Positions 34,111-44,905 of a stretch of 64,000 bases of DNA are shown here, in pieces. Position 1 is the first letter of the stretch, and every line of letters begins with the position of its first letter. Position numbers and translations under genes: made by a program. The DNA is from Odobenus rosmarus divergens (taxonomy: Eukaryota > Chordata > Mammalia > Carnivora > Odobenidae): contig NW_004450464.1 in NCBI RefSeq assembly GCF_000321225.1, positions 3,543,569 to 3,607,568 on the forward strand, written 5' to 3'. Below the pieces are notes generated by a model, which did no database searches, was not told the origin of the DNA, and saw only the letters and a list, made by a program, of their open reading frames with translations.

Positions 34111-35439
34111 AAATTGTGTAAAAAATATATATATATTAGGTTTTTATCATTTAAAAGATTTACATCTTTCTATCTTCATCTGTACTTCAGGAAACCTCAC
34201 TGGTGAGCCACGCTCTACCCGATTGACTTATTACCTACTATTCTTCAACCTGAGTTTTCTTTTGCAAACATGATCACCTTTATTGTCTTTTCCCTTCCTT
34301 GAAACTATGATGTTCTCCTCTAAATGCCACATGTGAAAGCTTTATATCCCCTTAGGGAAATTGCTAAACTATGTGAAGTTCTGTTTTCCTCTTCTGTAGT
34401 TTGGCAGCATCACTGCAATGAGCAGAGTTAATGCCTTTATAGTGCCCAGCACTGTGCCATCCATACATCGGCACCCAGTGGATGGAAGCTATGATGGCAT
34501 TGAGTTTACGAGAGTCACACTCCCCAAACCTTACTTCCACAAGCATAACTGTAACTTTATTAGACTCTGGAGAACTTAACAGTTGTCATTATTATGTCAT
34601 TATTATGACACTAATCATCCACCTATGCATCTTGTGGTCCTCACTAAATGGTAAACTTCTTGACACAGCAATGAGCTTTAAATACTGAAATATATTTCAC
34701 GTCTCCAGTTCAGGGACAATGGACTTTCCATAAATACTTGCCCTAAAGTATGACATTGTAACGCCACAGTACCTAGACATTAATGAGAAGAAAAAAGTCC
34801 TCTGTGTGTTTTTTAACTGAATTCTACTAGTTCTGGAAATAGGTTCTGCAATCCAGTTCTTTCAATGTTCTTTCAAATGTGGTCAGTACCTACAAATCAT
34901 AACTCTTCTGTATTAGGAGCAAAAATCAGTTGCAATTCTAAAAATAAGTGTTTTGAAGCCAACAGTCTATTTGGCATATTTATACAGCTTGTATTTACTT
35001 TTGCTAAAATAATTGAATTTGTAACAATTATAAGGCTGCCCAGATCTCTTTAGCAATGGGTATTGATTGTTAAACAAAGGAGATTTACCTCATTAAAAAC
35101 AAAGTGTTTTAGTCATCATGGCTCCCTCCACAGAACTCGGTGTCATCATTACAATAATCATGTGTTTGATGGATATATTAGGGTCTCTTGAAAGCTTCAC
35201 TTGTAACACAATGATTTGCAGAGCTTTCAACAGTTAATTATCTTGTATGTTGCAGACAAAGACAAAAGTCTCTTCATCCTGGTTGGAAAGAAAACTGGAG
35301 CTAATGGCAAGATTTACCTACTGGAGGGCATTTACAGAGGTCATGCTGGCTTGTTCTTGTCTGTGATCCAGAGTTCGGTGGGATAGGAGTGTACAGAATT
35401 ATTCAAACATTTGGGGTGGCCAGTATCTGAGTAGTCATG
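34111..35439. other. Non-coding sequence with weak MIR/L2 text
   Basis: 'CCAGCACTGTGCCATCCATA' (about 34446) and 'AATGGTAAACTTCTTGACAC' (about 34647) resemble MIR/L2 tails. A tandem pair TCATTATTATG lies at about 34585-34606. There is no gene. Confidence 0.4.
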
Positions 35440-35910
35440 GCATACTTAATACCTGTCATGGAATAGTGGAAAATGAGATCAGGAAACTTACCCAGGGCCA
35501 GGTTATAACAGAGCATGACTTCCAGATGAATAAGGTGGACATTCTGTAATACTCAGTAGAGAGCCAGGGAAGATTCCTGAGCAAGGGAGGACAGCCTTGG
35601 TTCAGAAAGATTAATCTGGCTATGACAGTGAGTAGAGTACGAAGTTGTGGGGTGAGTGGACTGGAAAAAGAGCAAGGAAGAAAAATCTGAAGACAAATAG
35701 AACACATAGAAAGGTATTGCAAGTGGTCTGGCAAACTAATAAAGGAGTGATTTATTGACAGAGTGGGAAAGGAGTGAGGAAATGAACAGGATGTATTTTG
35801 GATCTCTGTGTGCCTTTATTTGGGAAATCATTAAATGTAGGATAGGGATCGGGCTGGAGTCAAAGATAATATTGAGGCTTGCAGGTTGAGTGATATTTAA
35901 ATCATGAATG
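35440..35910 (-). repeat. L2 internal fragment
   Basis: 'AGAAAGATTAATCTGGCTAT' matches antisense L2 'agaaagatcactctggctgct'. It is preceded by an 'AGCCAGGGAAGATTCCTGAG' block and followed by a 'GTCAAAGATAATATTGAGGC' block like 'gtcaaggatgactcccaggtt'. It is long, diverged and without a reading frame. Confidence 0.65.
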
Positions 35911-36059
35911 CAATTAAATTAAAAGACCCAATATTTTAAAATAGTTGATGTAATGAAAGATTTAGTCTTGTTGAATTGAAAATACTATCAGAAAAACCAA
36001 ATCGAAATACTTCAGAGAGTTAGAGTATATGTTATTCTACAGTACATTTCTCTTTGTGA

Positions 36060-36530
36060 AAATGTGCAATGGTTTTTTTCTGTTTTCCTTTTGTTTGTTT
36101 TACCAATTTCTGGGTCATGGTTATGGGCATTTTCAATATTATTTGACATTGCCATCTTGCTCTCTGAATTGCCTGTACAAATTTAAATTTCCATTTGCTC
36201 TTTATAGGAGTTTTCCTTCTGCAATACTTATTATCAGAATTTTTTACATGCTGCTAATACTCTCTCTTTTGTTGACATTTCCTGGATTGCTAATAAAAAT
36301 GAACATTTCTAAATATGTTTAATGGCAATTTAGAGTTTCTATTCTTTGAATGTCCTGTTCATATTCTTTGTCTAATTATTTTTCTGTTATAATCTTGTTT
36401 TTCTTATTGGTCTCATAGGCATTCTTTATTTAATATGATGCTAATCCTTTGTTTATTGTATGTCTTGCAAATACTTCTTTCCAGTCTGTCTTGTTTAATT
36501 CCACATATGTTCCTCTGTTTCTAAAATAAA
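36060..36530 (-). repeat. Old L1M fragment
   Basis: T-rich antisense text resembles the L1M 3' region: 'TTTGAATGTCCTGTTCATAT' with 'TCTTTGTCTAATTATTTTTC' (for 'agtcctttgcccatttttaa'), then 'GATGCTAATCCTTTGTTTAT' and 'TTGCAAATACTTCTTTCCAG' (for 'ttgcaaatattttctcccattc'). The left limit is uncertain. Confidence 0.6.
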
Positions 36531-36584
36531 ACTTTAAAGAAATGGTTCCAAACTATTTGTCCATGGACATTTTATCCTATCAGG

Positions 36585-36865
36585 CTCACTTAATACGTCT
36601 TTCCTTCTGTGAAGCATTCTCTGATTTCCCCTGTGAAACTGTCTGTTCTTGCCTTTCTTCCTTCTTCTATATTTTGTACTCTAATTTAGAGTACATGAAC
36701 ATAGAGTCAACATAGTACCACTGACAGGTCATTGTATTGGTTTATTTACATGAAAATCTCTAGATTATAAACTTCTGATGGCACTTTTGTATTTACCTTT
36801 GTCTTCCTAAAAGCTGGCCCAAGGTCCAGGAAATAGTAGGTATTCAGTAATTGTTTTTCAGTATG
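36585..36865 (+). repeat. L2 3'-end fragment
   Basis: 'CTGTGAAGCATTCTCTGATT', 'TAGATTATAAACTTCTGATG', 'TGTATTTACCTTTGTCTTCC' and 'GGAAATAGTAGGTATTCAGT' follow plus-strand L2 to its end. Confidence 0.6.
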
Positions 36866-37243
36866 AATTCCCTTTGAAAACTGAGGTTATCATCTTAACT
36901 TACTTCTGGGAGATTTTCACTTTTTTGAAGCATAGACTCTGTCTCATTTATCCTTACATTCCCCTACCATGTCAAGCCTTATATAAGAGGTGATGAACAA
37001 ATGTATCACCATTATTTAAAGCTAATTAATACACTTGAACCACTGTTTTTCTCTACTTTTCCTAAGAAACGACAGCATTGTAAAGAAAATGCCTTTTTAC
37101 ATATACATCTTAAAACCTTTGTTGTTAAAAGATAATTATCATTTTCACTAGAAGTTTATTGTAAATTTCAGAAAGAACTAAGAAGTTGATTATGAACTTT
37201 GGCATTTCTGTTTTTCAAATGAAGGTGATTAAGAGAACTTTGG

Positions 37244-37450
37244 GGGCGCCTGGGTGGTTCAGTCGGTTAAGCGGCTGCCTTCGGCTCAGGTCATGATCCT
37301 GGGGTCCTGGGATTGAGCCCCATGTCCGGCTCCCTGCTCAGCGGGGAGCCTGCTTCTCCCCTCCCTCTGCCTGCCACTCTGCCTACTTGTGCTGTCTCTC
37401 TCTATCTCTCTGTCAAATAAATAAATAAAAATTTAAAAAGATAAAATAAA
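37244..37450 (+). mobile_element. CAN-SINE, near consensus
   Basis: It starts GGGCGCCTGGGTGGTTCAGT and ends AAATAAATAAATAAAAATTT plus an A-rich tail. A 10-bp duplication, AGAACTTTGG, flanks it at 37234-37243 and 37451-37460. It belongs to the 'CATGATCCTGGGGTCCTGGG' subtype and looks recent. Confidence 0.95.
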
Positions 37451-37460
37451 AGAACTTTGG

Positions 37461-38945
37461 TAATGACGCCAAAGCAATTTAGTCGGTTTTTATCCAAAAG
37501 TTTTTGGGATCCAAATATATGCCTGGAGAACTACCAATTTACAAAAAATATAGAGGTATTTTATTTGTTAAAGTACATTTCTTTAAAATTCTAAACAATC
37601 CAGGGCTTTCCTTGCAATGTGCTAGGGTGACTCAGCTCAGTGGCAGCCCCCTGTAGGATGTTCTGGGGAAGCTGATCTTTGGAATACACACATATACTTG
37701 ACCAGATGCAGGTGGTCAAATAACAACCACCAGATTTACTCACTTTGAACTCCTTAAAGCTTATGTTATGCACTTTGGTTCTGAGGCCACTTTCCATAGC
37801 ATCGTCTTAACACCTAAAGGGCAGTGACAGCCTGGAAAATTGCAAATTCTTTTCTTTTAGAATTTTCTCCCAAGCTTCCCATTCTTTATCTTTGCTGTAT
37901 ATTTTTATGGTGTTATTTTTCTGTTAAGCATCAGTGCTATTTTAAGTATGACTGGCACGTCTTTTATGTGGCTCTGTAGCATCATGGGTGATACCTTTTG
38001 GAACTGACAGCCTTCTTATTAAAAGTGCCATTTTTCTTTTTTGTCTGTAGATCCAGATCACTGAGAGAATAGACTTTTTTTTCTTCCAGTTAAGCTACTG
38101 CTACTTAATTTTCATTGATGATAGCACATGCAAAATTGACTTTAATGCTTTGCTGGGTCATCCTGGCCTGGTGATTGGAGTTGAGCATGTTAATTGGTTA
38201 CCCACATTCACACAGCATTGGATTAGAGACCTAATTCTCTTTGGCAACTCTTTGAGCGTATCACAAAGTGCTTTTTGAAGAGAAGGTTACTCCTTTCACA
38301 TAACTTCATTAAGAACATTTGCTCAGACCTTGGAATACATATGGCAATCTCAAGGAAAGTTCAAAGGACACCATTGTGGAGGAGCAGGTCACTTTTCTAA
38401 AATTGCCGTAAGATCTTTATAAATTCCATATGACAGATTTTTCAACCATAAAACATTACCCATTGTCCGTGTTCTAAGTGTAAAGAGCAAAATTGGGAAC
38501 TCTACAGTTCATGTTTGTGAGCTGCTGAGTCTTAAGTTTTTATTTTTAAATGGGCCTTCGGGAGCAAAAAAGAAGTTAAGTTAATCATACTGTCAGTTCC
38601 TAGCACATTATTATTATCTATTCCTGCAAGATTTATTTCCTTACTTTTACCCTGTACTCCCTCTACCCCCACCATCACCACTTACTCTAATGTGTTTGAT
38701 GCATGTCCTTAAATATTCATGTACCTTGTACAATATGCAGTATTGTTATGTTTCCAATTTTCAAGAATAATGAGCTTTCCAATATCAATAGTCTTGTTTC
38801 TTATAACCTGAACGTGACCAAACTAAAGCTTTAACAAATGTGTAAAAGAGGTAAATGATGGAGCCATAGGATCTCACGGAAAATGCTCGATTCCAGTCAG
38901 CTGGAAAATGTTTTCATATTTGTGAAACATTTAGACTATGGAAGG
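37461..38945. other. Repeat-free non-coding sequence, possibly conserved
   Basis: No mobile element is recognised for nearly 1.5 kb, which is long for this window. A strong splice-acceptor-like tract (TTTTCTTTTTTGTCTGTAG) ends at 38050. Many TTAAT/TAATT-type motifs occur between 38080 and 38320, as often seen in homeodomain-bound conserved elements. I infer nothing further. Confidence 0.3.
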
Positions 38946-39075
38946 TTACCTTTACTGAACACTGACTATGACCCAGGCACAGAACTAAGGTTTTTACTTT
39001 AGCTTTACAAAAACTATTCAAGGTGGCGTTATTGTCCCTACTACAAAATGAAGAAACTACATTTAAAAGAGGTAC
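38946..39075 (-). repeat. MIR fragment, diverged
   Basis: 'CTGACTATGACCCAGGCACA', 'AGCTTTACAAAAACTATTC' and 'AAATGAAGAAACTACATTTA' follow antisense MIR, with loss of the middle. Confidence 0.5.
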
Positions 39076-39664
39076 TCAAGTAACCAGCCAAGAGACACAT
39101 GGCTAAATTTGGATTCTGGGGTTAAATCAGGTTTGCAGGCTTCTCTCCTTAAATGGTAAGGTTCATGACTGTGGAAGTTCCAAGGAAAAAAATATCTTAG
39201 AGAGATTGGAGGAAATTTCGCTGAGGAGGGAACATATGGCCTAAACATTGAAGAAGAGATAGATTTAGAAAGGCTTATAGGAGAAGCATTTATCATAAGC
39301 AAGTGTACAGACATTGTATTCAAGAAACACAAAGCATTAGCCTTTAGCCAGATTGCAGGGGGAGCCATTAAAAAATGGGAAAGGTACATGGAATCCAAAT
39401 CATTAGACATTAGCTATTAGACTAAGAAGTTTGATTCTGTCTGTAAAGATACAGAAGTTTATCTTTTGGTAGGTTAGGGTAGGGAATAGAAATGTGGGTA
39501 AATTCCTTCCTCCAGTACATGTGCACAAGGTTAGGATATAACATCCTAACCAGCCACATCACCAATGAACCTCACATAGTCCAATCTGTGTTCTAATTGT
39601 ACAAAACCCCACTTGAGAAAGATAAGACTAAGAACTGAAATCATTGTAAAAGATAATAAAAATA

Positions 39665-39900
39665 AATAATAATATTTATTGAGGTCTTTTTAGGTGCCGA
39701 GCTGGGTGCTTTCCAAGTATTGTCACAATTAGTCTTTGTAACAATACTAAATGGAGATACTATGATTTTCCCATTTTACAGACTTAGAAAGTGAGACTTG
39801 TAAAAGTTGGATTATTAACCCAGAGTCACACAGCTAGTAAATGACCAAGTGCCATGAGCATCAATTTGTGCCTGGTTCTCAACCACTAAATTCTGTTGTC
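39665..39900 (-). repeat. MIR, nearly full length
   Basis: A clear antisense order: 'ATTTATTGAGGTCTTTTTAG', 'GCTGGGTGCTTTCCAAGTAT', 'TTTTCCCATTTTACAGACTT' and 'GAGTCACACAGCTAGTAAAT', ending near a 'CTGGTTCTCAACCACTAAAT' block that matches the tRNA-derived head. Confidence 0.82.
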
Positions 39901-41044
39901 TCTTATAAGTAAATGGTTCAACATGTGGTAAGAGCCAACTAGTTTAAACTCAAGGCGGTATTGAGAATATTTTATCTGATTTCAGCTGAGAAAATAGAAA
40001 GCAGACAAGTGCTCTCTAAGGAAAGGAGGCCATAGGTTTATAGAATGAAATCATCACTTTGAAGGATGTACTTCATCCTCTCCAAGTACTTAGGCAGATA
40101 GGACCATACATTTTAATAGAGTCATGTGGCTGCAAGCAGCCTCCAGGGGGCCATTTAGCCATCTCCTTTTTGCACCTGAAGGTTTTTTAAAGATATGAAA
40201 TGCATAGGTAATGAGGTTGATATCAGAGGGAAGGGGGTCAAAGCTTTAGTATTATGTGGGTTCAACTGTTAGGCGATAGTTGGTCCCAGCTGAATTTTTG
40301 AAGCAAAGGGAAGATAAATCTCTTCAAACAAGGGAGCTACTTTTTCCTTCATTCAATTAAAATAATTTCTCTGTCTCAGGACCAATCTTTCATGTTGGGG
40401 AATAGACTCCTTGACTCTTCCTCAGGTCCGAGAATGTCTTCAACCTGGCACAGAGAAAATCTGGTGATCTGTAAGATACGTTGGTTGTCATTTATGGGTA
40501 CACTCGTGTCTCCCAAAGGCCCGTGTATTGTGGAGGAGAAACCACTGGCCTGGTAGCTGGAATTCTTAAGTCCCCAACACAAACCTACAAATGTTTCTAC
40601 GTGGATGCTTGATAAAGAATATTTATACTATTTCCACTTTCTTGAACTGTAAAACTTAGATAGCTCAGCTTTATATGATATGTACAATCCGGTGTAGAAA
40701 TCACATTTTAGTAAATTAAAAAAATATACTTTCTGGTCACTGGGAAGAGCTTGATATTTATACAAATCCTAAGGTGATTCTTTTTACTCCTTAAATTCTT
40801 TTAAGTTTATGTACCAAAATTCTTCAATGAATTGCCCCTTATTTCATAGAAATCTTGTAAGAATTCCATATTTGGAAACCCCTGATTTTCTGAGATTGAT
40901 ATAAAAATGCAGGATAATTACTAATAATGAGTGCTTATCAGCATTATAACTAATGGCTTTAGTAATTTAGTTATAAATTGAGCCTTTTAATAAATTGTTT
41001 ACCTGGGCGAGAAGAGAAATAATTAATTAAGTAGTTAATTGTTA
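39901..41044. other. Unannotated non-coding sequence
   Basis: There is no gene and no recognised repeat. Confidence 0.5.
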
Positions 41045-41230
41045 TTGAATGCCGGTACTTTACATATACTAGCTCATTTAATCTACACAAAACCCTGTTA
41101 GTTAAATCAACACATATTGATGAAATGCCTGCCACAAGCCAGGAGTCGTGCTCGATATAAGGGACATAATGATGAGTGAGACAGATACAGGCTCTGAGCT
41201 CATGAAGCTTAAGAACTAGAGAAAATTAAA
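41045..41230 (-). repeat. MIR and L2 fragments
   Basis: 'TTTACATATACTAGCTCATT' is antisense MIR. From 41105, 'CAACACATATTGATGAAATG', 'CCTGCCACAAGCCAGGAGTC' and 'GCTCTGAGCTCATGAAGCTT' follow the antisense L2 tail. Confidence 0.65.
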
Positions 41231-42459
41231 CGGGTCCTAAGCCTAGTGTAGAAAAGTACACAGGAATAGAGTGGGGCACAGGGGACCCTACATACTAACA
41301 TTTAGGTCTGAGGCCTTGAGTGCACTTATACTCAGAACCCACATGCATCAGGAGGCGGGCCAGGTTTTACCTGTAAGAAGTGAGCCCCAGGGCATGGCTG
41401 CCTCCAAAGCCTGTGGCTTCCTTGAGGTCACATCGTCCAGCCCCCCGGAGAATAATTGAGAGCTTCCTCGAAGATATCTTTCCATTCTAAGCATTCAAAC
41501 AAGTGTACTTTAAATAAAATCATATTAGCACCAGCGGTCCTTTTGCATCCTACCGTGGAGAAAGAACTCTTGGTCTTCTCCATTTCTTCCATCTTCTTTC
41601 TTCTTCTTCCATTGCTAGGCACCTAGATGCGGCCTTCAAAGGTGTGTGAGAGAAGAAACTAGCCATTAAACGGAGGAAGGGTTTTCAAAGACAGTTGTTC
41701 TAACATACTGCTTTCTAGATTCAGCCAGCACATTAACATTGACTTTTTTGTCAACCTTCAAAGCACTTGGCATAACGAGTTGATCTTTTTTTATTAATAA
41801 TTAGTATTATTATTTCAATTTAAATAAGACATGCAGTTGTTGGTTTGGGTTTTGTTTTTTGTTTTTTTTTTTCCCACATAGAGTTACTGAGGTCCCGGTC
41901 CAGAGGCCCATGAGAGATTACTTTTGCTTCACAGTATTGCAATTACCCTTGCAGTGCACTAAGGAGCGGCTACATTAATATCTTATTAATTCCATAGCAG
42001 TCATTGTGCCTTACTTGGTATCCGACATAGCTACACAAGCATTCTGCCTAACAAGGCTGCTTTCTTCCCCCTGATGATTTGTAGAACTCAGGAAAAGGAC
42101 TTGTAATGCACTCCACTATACCTCCTCTGCTGTTAGCACAGGGCACATAGTGTGGCTGAATCATAGAAACCCAGGGCTTAATTATAATTCTGAAGGTGAT
42201 GTATCCTGAATAATGATTCCATGTCGTTAACAAATGGAAATCCCAGGCAATTGTTTGAGTAGATGAGTAATATCAAGGGTGGATGTCATGGCCCACTTTT
42301 ATTATTCCGGGAGAAAATACCACCTGTAACTTCGCTTCTCTCATTTGTCTTAATTACCATGTACAATTTAGGGCTTAGTGGCAATTACCTAAGTCATACA
42401 ACATTTGTAAAGAATCACAGAAAAGGAAGCGAATGTGGCCAAGGCAAATTAAGTCATCG
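41231..42459. other. Unannotated non-coding sequence
   Basis: There is no gene or clear repeat. A T/G-rich tract (about 41850-41873) may be the remains of an A-tail, but no body is seen. Confidence 0.45.
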
Positions 42460-42464
42460 TATTT

Positions 42465-42585
42465 ATTTTGGCCATTCGTTCATTCACTCAGAAAATATTT
42501 GCTGATCACTTACCCTGTGCCAGGCTCAGGGTTAGGTCATGCCCATAAGAAGAGCACAAGGCAGACAGTGAACAACAGGGGGACA
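42465..42585 (-). repeat. L2 3'-end fragment
   Basis: 'CATTCGTTCATTCACTCAGA', 'AAATATTTGCTGATCACTTA' and 'CCCTGTGCCAGGCTCAGGG' are the antisense L2 terminus. Similarity continues weakly to 42585. Confidence 0.65.
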
Positions 42586-43654
42586 CTCAGACTTCAGTAG
42601 GCACCTAGGATTATGTGGCTCACTCTTAGCTCTGCCAACAGGATGCCCTTTTTTAGGTCAGCTTTCCATTTTATTACTATCATTCTTTGGGACAAAGAGA
42701 TAAAAATGCAGGAAGCTTTTCGTGGGTGAAGAGGATTCCTGAACACAGATGTGAAAGCTATTGGAGTAGGATTGGGAGCAAACTTGGAAAATGAACTTTC
42801 CTGAGGGCTTGTTTTGTAATTTGGGAAAGTTGAAAACTTTTGTTTTATGACTTTTTTTTTGAAATGAAGATTAAAATGTTTCAGATATGTGTCTGCCCTT
42901 AATGTGCCCAAAATGATTTCTAAAACCCATAAAATAGGAGACCTTTAATGCAAAAATGCCTATATTTATGTCATTAAATTATTGGATATGGAGGGACTAA
43001 GCAGAGAAAGAAGAGGGTGATCAGAAGAGTCGTAAAGACCAACATAGCATCATCCCTGCTGTTTCCAGATCATTCCACTTGGACGTATGGTATTCCTGAT
43101 TCTCTTTTCCTATTCATTCCTCTTTTTTTTTTTTCTTGTTTCCCATCTCTTATTTCCCCATTCAGGAAAACTCACATTGTCCCTTTTAACTAAAGGACCC
43201 CCCTTGCTCTTAGAATTTATTCTTTGTTTAGCTATAGCCACCTTTCTTGAACTAGGTCAAGCCCTGCCTTGATCTCCTTCCAATGATGAGCAAAACCAAT
43301 TCCCTGTGTCAAAGGTAGGGAGGTCATCAGATTCAGGCCTCCATGTGTTGTCCTAGCAGAAAGGGCACCCCATTCTATGCCAGTGAAACATTTCCCATTG
43401 CTTCACCTTTTGGAGCGTCCATGGTCAAAATCAGGCTTCTCAACTAAAGATCCAATAACACGTGTCCAACAGCATCACAGCAGAAATTCAAGTACAGATG
43501 TTCAGACCCCTACGTTATGTGTATACACACACACATATACACACACGTGTGTATACATAAATCAAAATTATATGTGTGTAGAGATGCATACATATATGTG
43601 TGTGTATATAAAATTAGATTTTATATAAAATTAGAGTCCTTGTTAAAATCATCA
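42586..43654. other. Non-coding sequence with a TG/TA simple repeat
   Basis: There is no gene. A compound CA/TG/TA microsatellite spans about 43519-43610 (ACACACACACATATACACAC and GTGTGTGTATATA). Confidence 0.5.
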
Positions 43655-44345
43655 TACTTTCCCTCACTTATTCAGTGATATTGAGCACCCACCATATGCC
43701 AGGCACTACTCCAGGTTCTGGGAATACAGTGGACTAAACAAAGCTGGTGCTCTGTTGGAGTCTGCATTATGGTGCCAGGAAAATCGGCAACAGTAGAGTA
43801 AAAAGTACCAGGTTTAGTATATCAGTTGATGATAAGTGCTATGAAGAAAAATAAAGAAGGAAGAGAGCTCAGGAGTGCTAAAGGATGGGGGAGGGGAAGT
43901 TTGCTCTTTTAAAGGGCATGGTAAGGAAAGTTTCACCGAGAAGGTGACATTTCAGCAGACACCTGAGAAATGTGAATGAGAAGGCATTCACAGAGAGCCC
44001 CTCAATGAGGGGCTCTCTGGGGGAACATACATTATAGGCAAAGGGAAGAGCCAGTGCAAAGGCCCTGTGGCAGAACTGTGCATGGCTTCTTCCAGACACA
44101 GGAAGGAGTAGTTTCTCTGAATTACACAGTTTGGTGGATGGCTGGCAGTGGTGTGGAGGAGCACCGTTTATGCAGAAAACAGTGTGACTAGGCCCTCTAC
44201 AGCTGTGCAATGAGTCAGTCAGCCCTTACAAGGACACCAGTGTGGCTAGAGTAGAAGGAAGGAGAGGAAAGTGGTAGGAGATGAGGTCCGAGAGGTGGCA
44301 AGGAGCCAGATTGCAGAGGGCTTTATAAGCCTGTGTAAGGCCTTG
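43655..44345 (-). repeat. Long L2 3' half, about 690 bp
   Basis: This is the best L2 in the window, antisense. In order: 'ATTGAGCACCCACCATATGC', 'CAGGCACTACTCCAGGTTCT', 'GATGATAAGTGCTATGAAGA', 'GAAGGTGACATTTCAGCAGA', 'AGCCAGTGCAAAGGCCCTGT', 'ACACCAGTGTGGCTAGAGTA' and 'GGAGATGAGGTCCGAGAGGT'. A later block of the same body reappears at about 44815-44905 ('GGCAGAAGCAGGGAGACTC'), so 44346-44814 may be an unrecognised insertion. The frame at 43878-44210 is a shadow. Confidence 0.8.
43992..44018. other. Perfect palindrome with 13-bp arms
   Basis: AGAGAGCCCCTCA (43992-44004), one base, then its exact reverse complement TGAGGGGCTCTCT (44006-44018). It is GC-rich and would extrude as a tight hairpin. 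It sits in the L2 relic where the L2 consensus, as I recall it, has no such palindrome. Confidence 0.95.
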
Positions 44346-44814
44346 TGTTTACTCAGCAGCGTGCTGGTAAATGTTGAATATCTAGAGGGGATTTGGCTTT
44401 GATTACAGTATTTGCCAACTCCTGTGGTGGAAGTACTCTAACCAGGACTGAGTTCAAGCATGAAGGCATTGCTGAACAGAGGGTTAGGGAGGGACGTGCA
44501 GTAGGACACCCTCCTGTAGTATTCCTAACAGGCTGATCGATACAATAGATGTAAATCATTGCAAGGGCATCAATAACAGCAAAATGTAATAAAGTAATTA
44601 GACAGTGAAGAGTTTTGAGTATTTGTTACCTTTGTTTTATAAATAATTTATTTAATTCTGGGTTCATGTCATTTAAGGTTTAACAGTGGCTATGTTGAAC
44701 CAGCTTGCAACATTTCCAAAAATGTCCTTGTCACCTCTCTTGAACTGGTGTGAGTTGGTTCTAGCACACCACTGGCCTTTCTCTGAGTGAAGGTTTAGGA
44801 GCAGTAGGCATGGG
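44346..44814. other. Unidentified segment between two L2 blocks
   Basis: The flanking sequence is antisense L2 on both sides, and this segment does not match L2 as I recall it. It contains 'TATTTGCCAACTCCTGTGG' and 'CAAGCATGAAGGCATTGCTG'. It could be a later insertion of a family I cannot name, or diverged L2. Confidence 0.3.
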
Positions 44815-44905
44815 TTTTAAAGGATTGTTCAGCCGTGCTGAAAACAAGTTGATAGGCGGTCAAAGGCAGAAGCAGGGAGACTCGTCAGGAGTGTTGCAAG
44901 AACCC

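Noticed and set aside
43519..43610. CA/TG tract as a CRISPR-like or spaced repeat array
   Set aside because: It is a plain degenerate dinucleotide microsatellite without spacers, in a mammalian genome.
43878..44210. 110-codon minus-strand frame
   Set aside because: It is read from the long L2 relic and has no relation to an L2 protein in that region.
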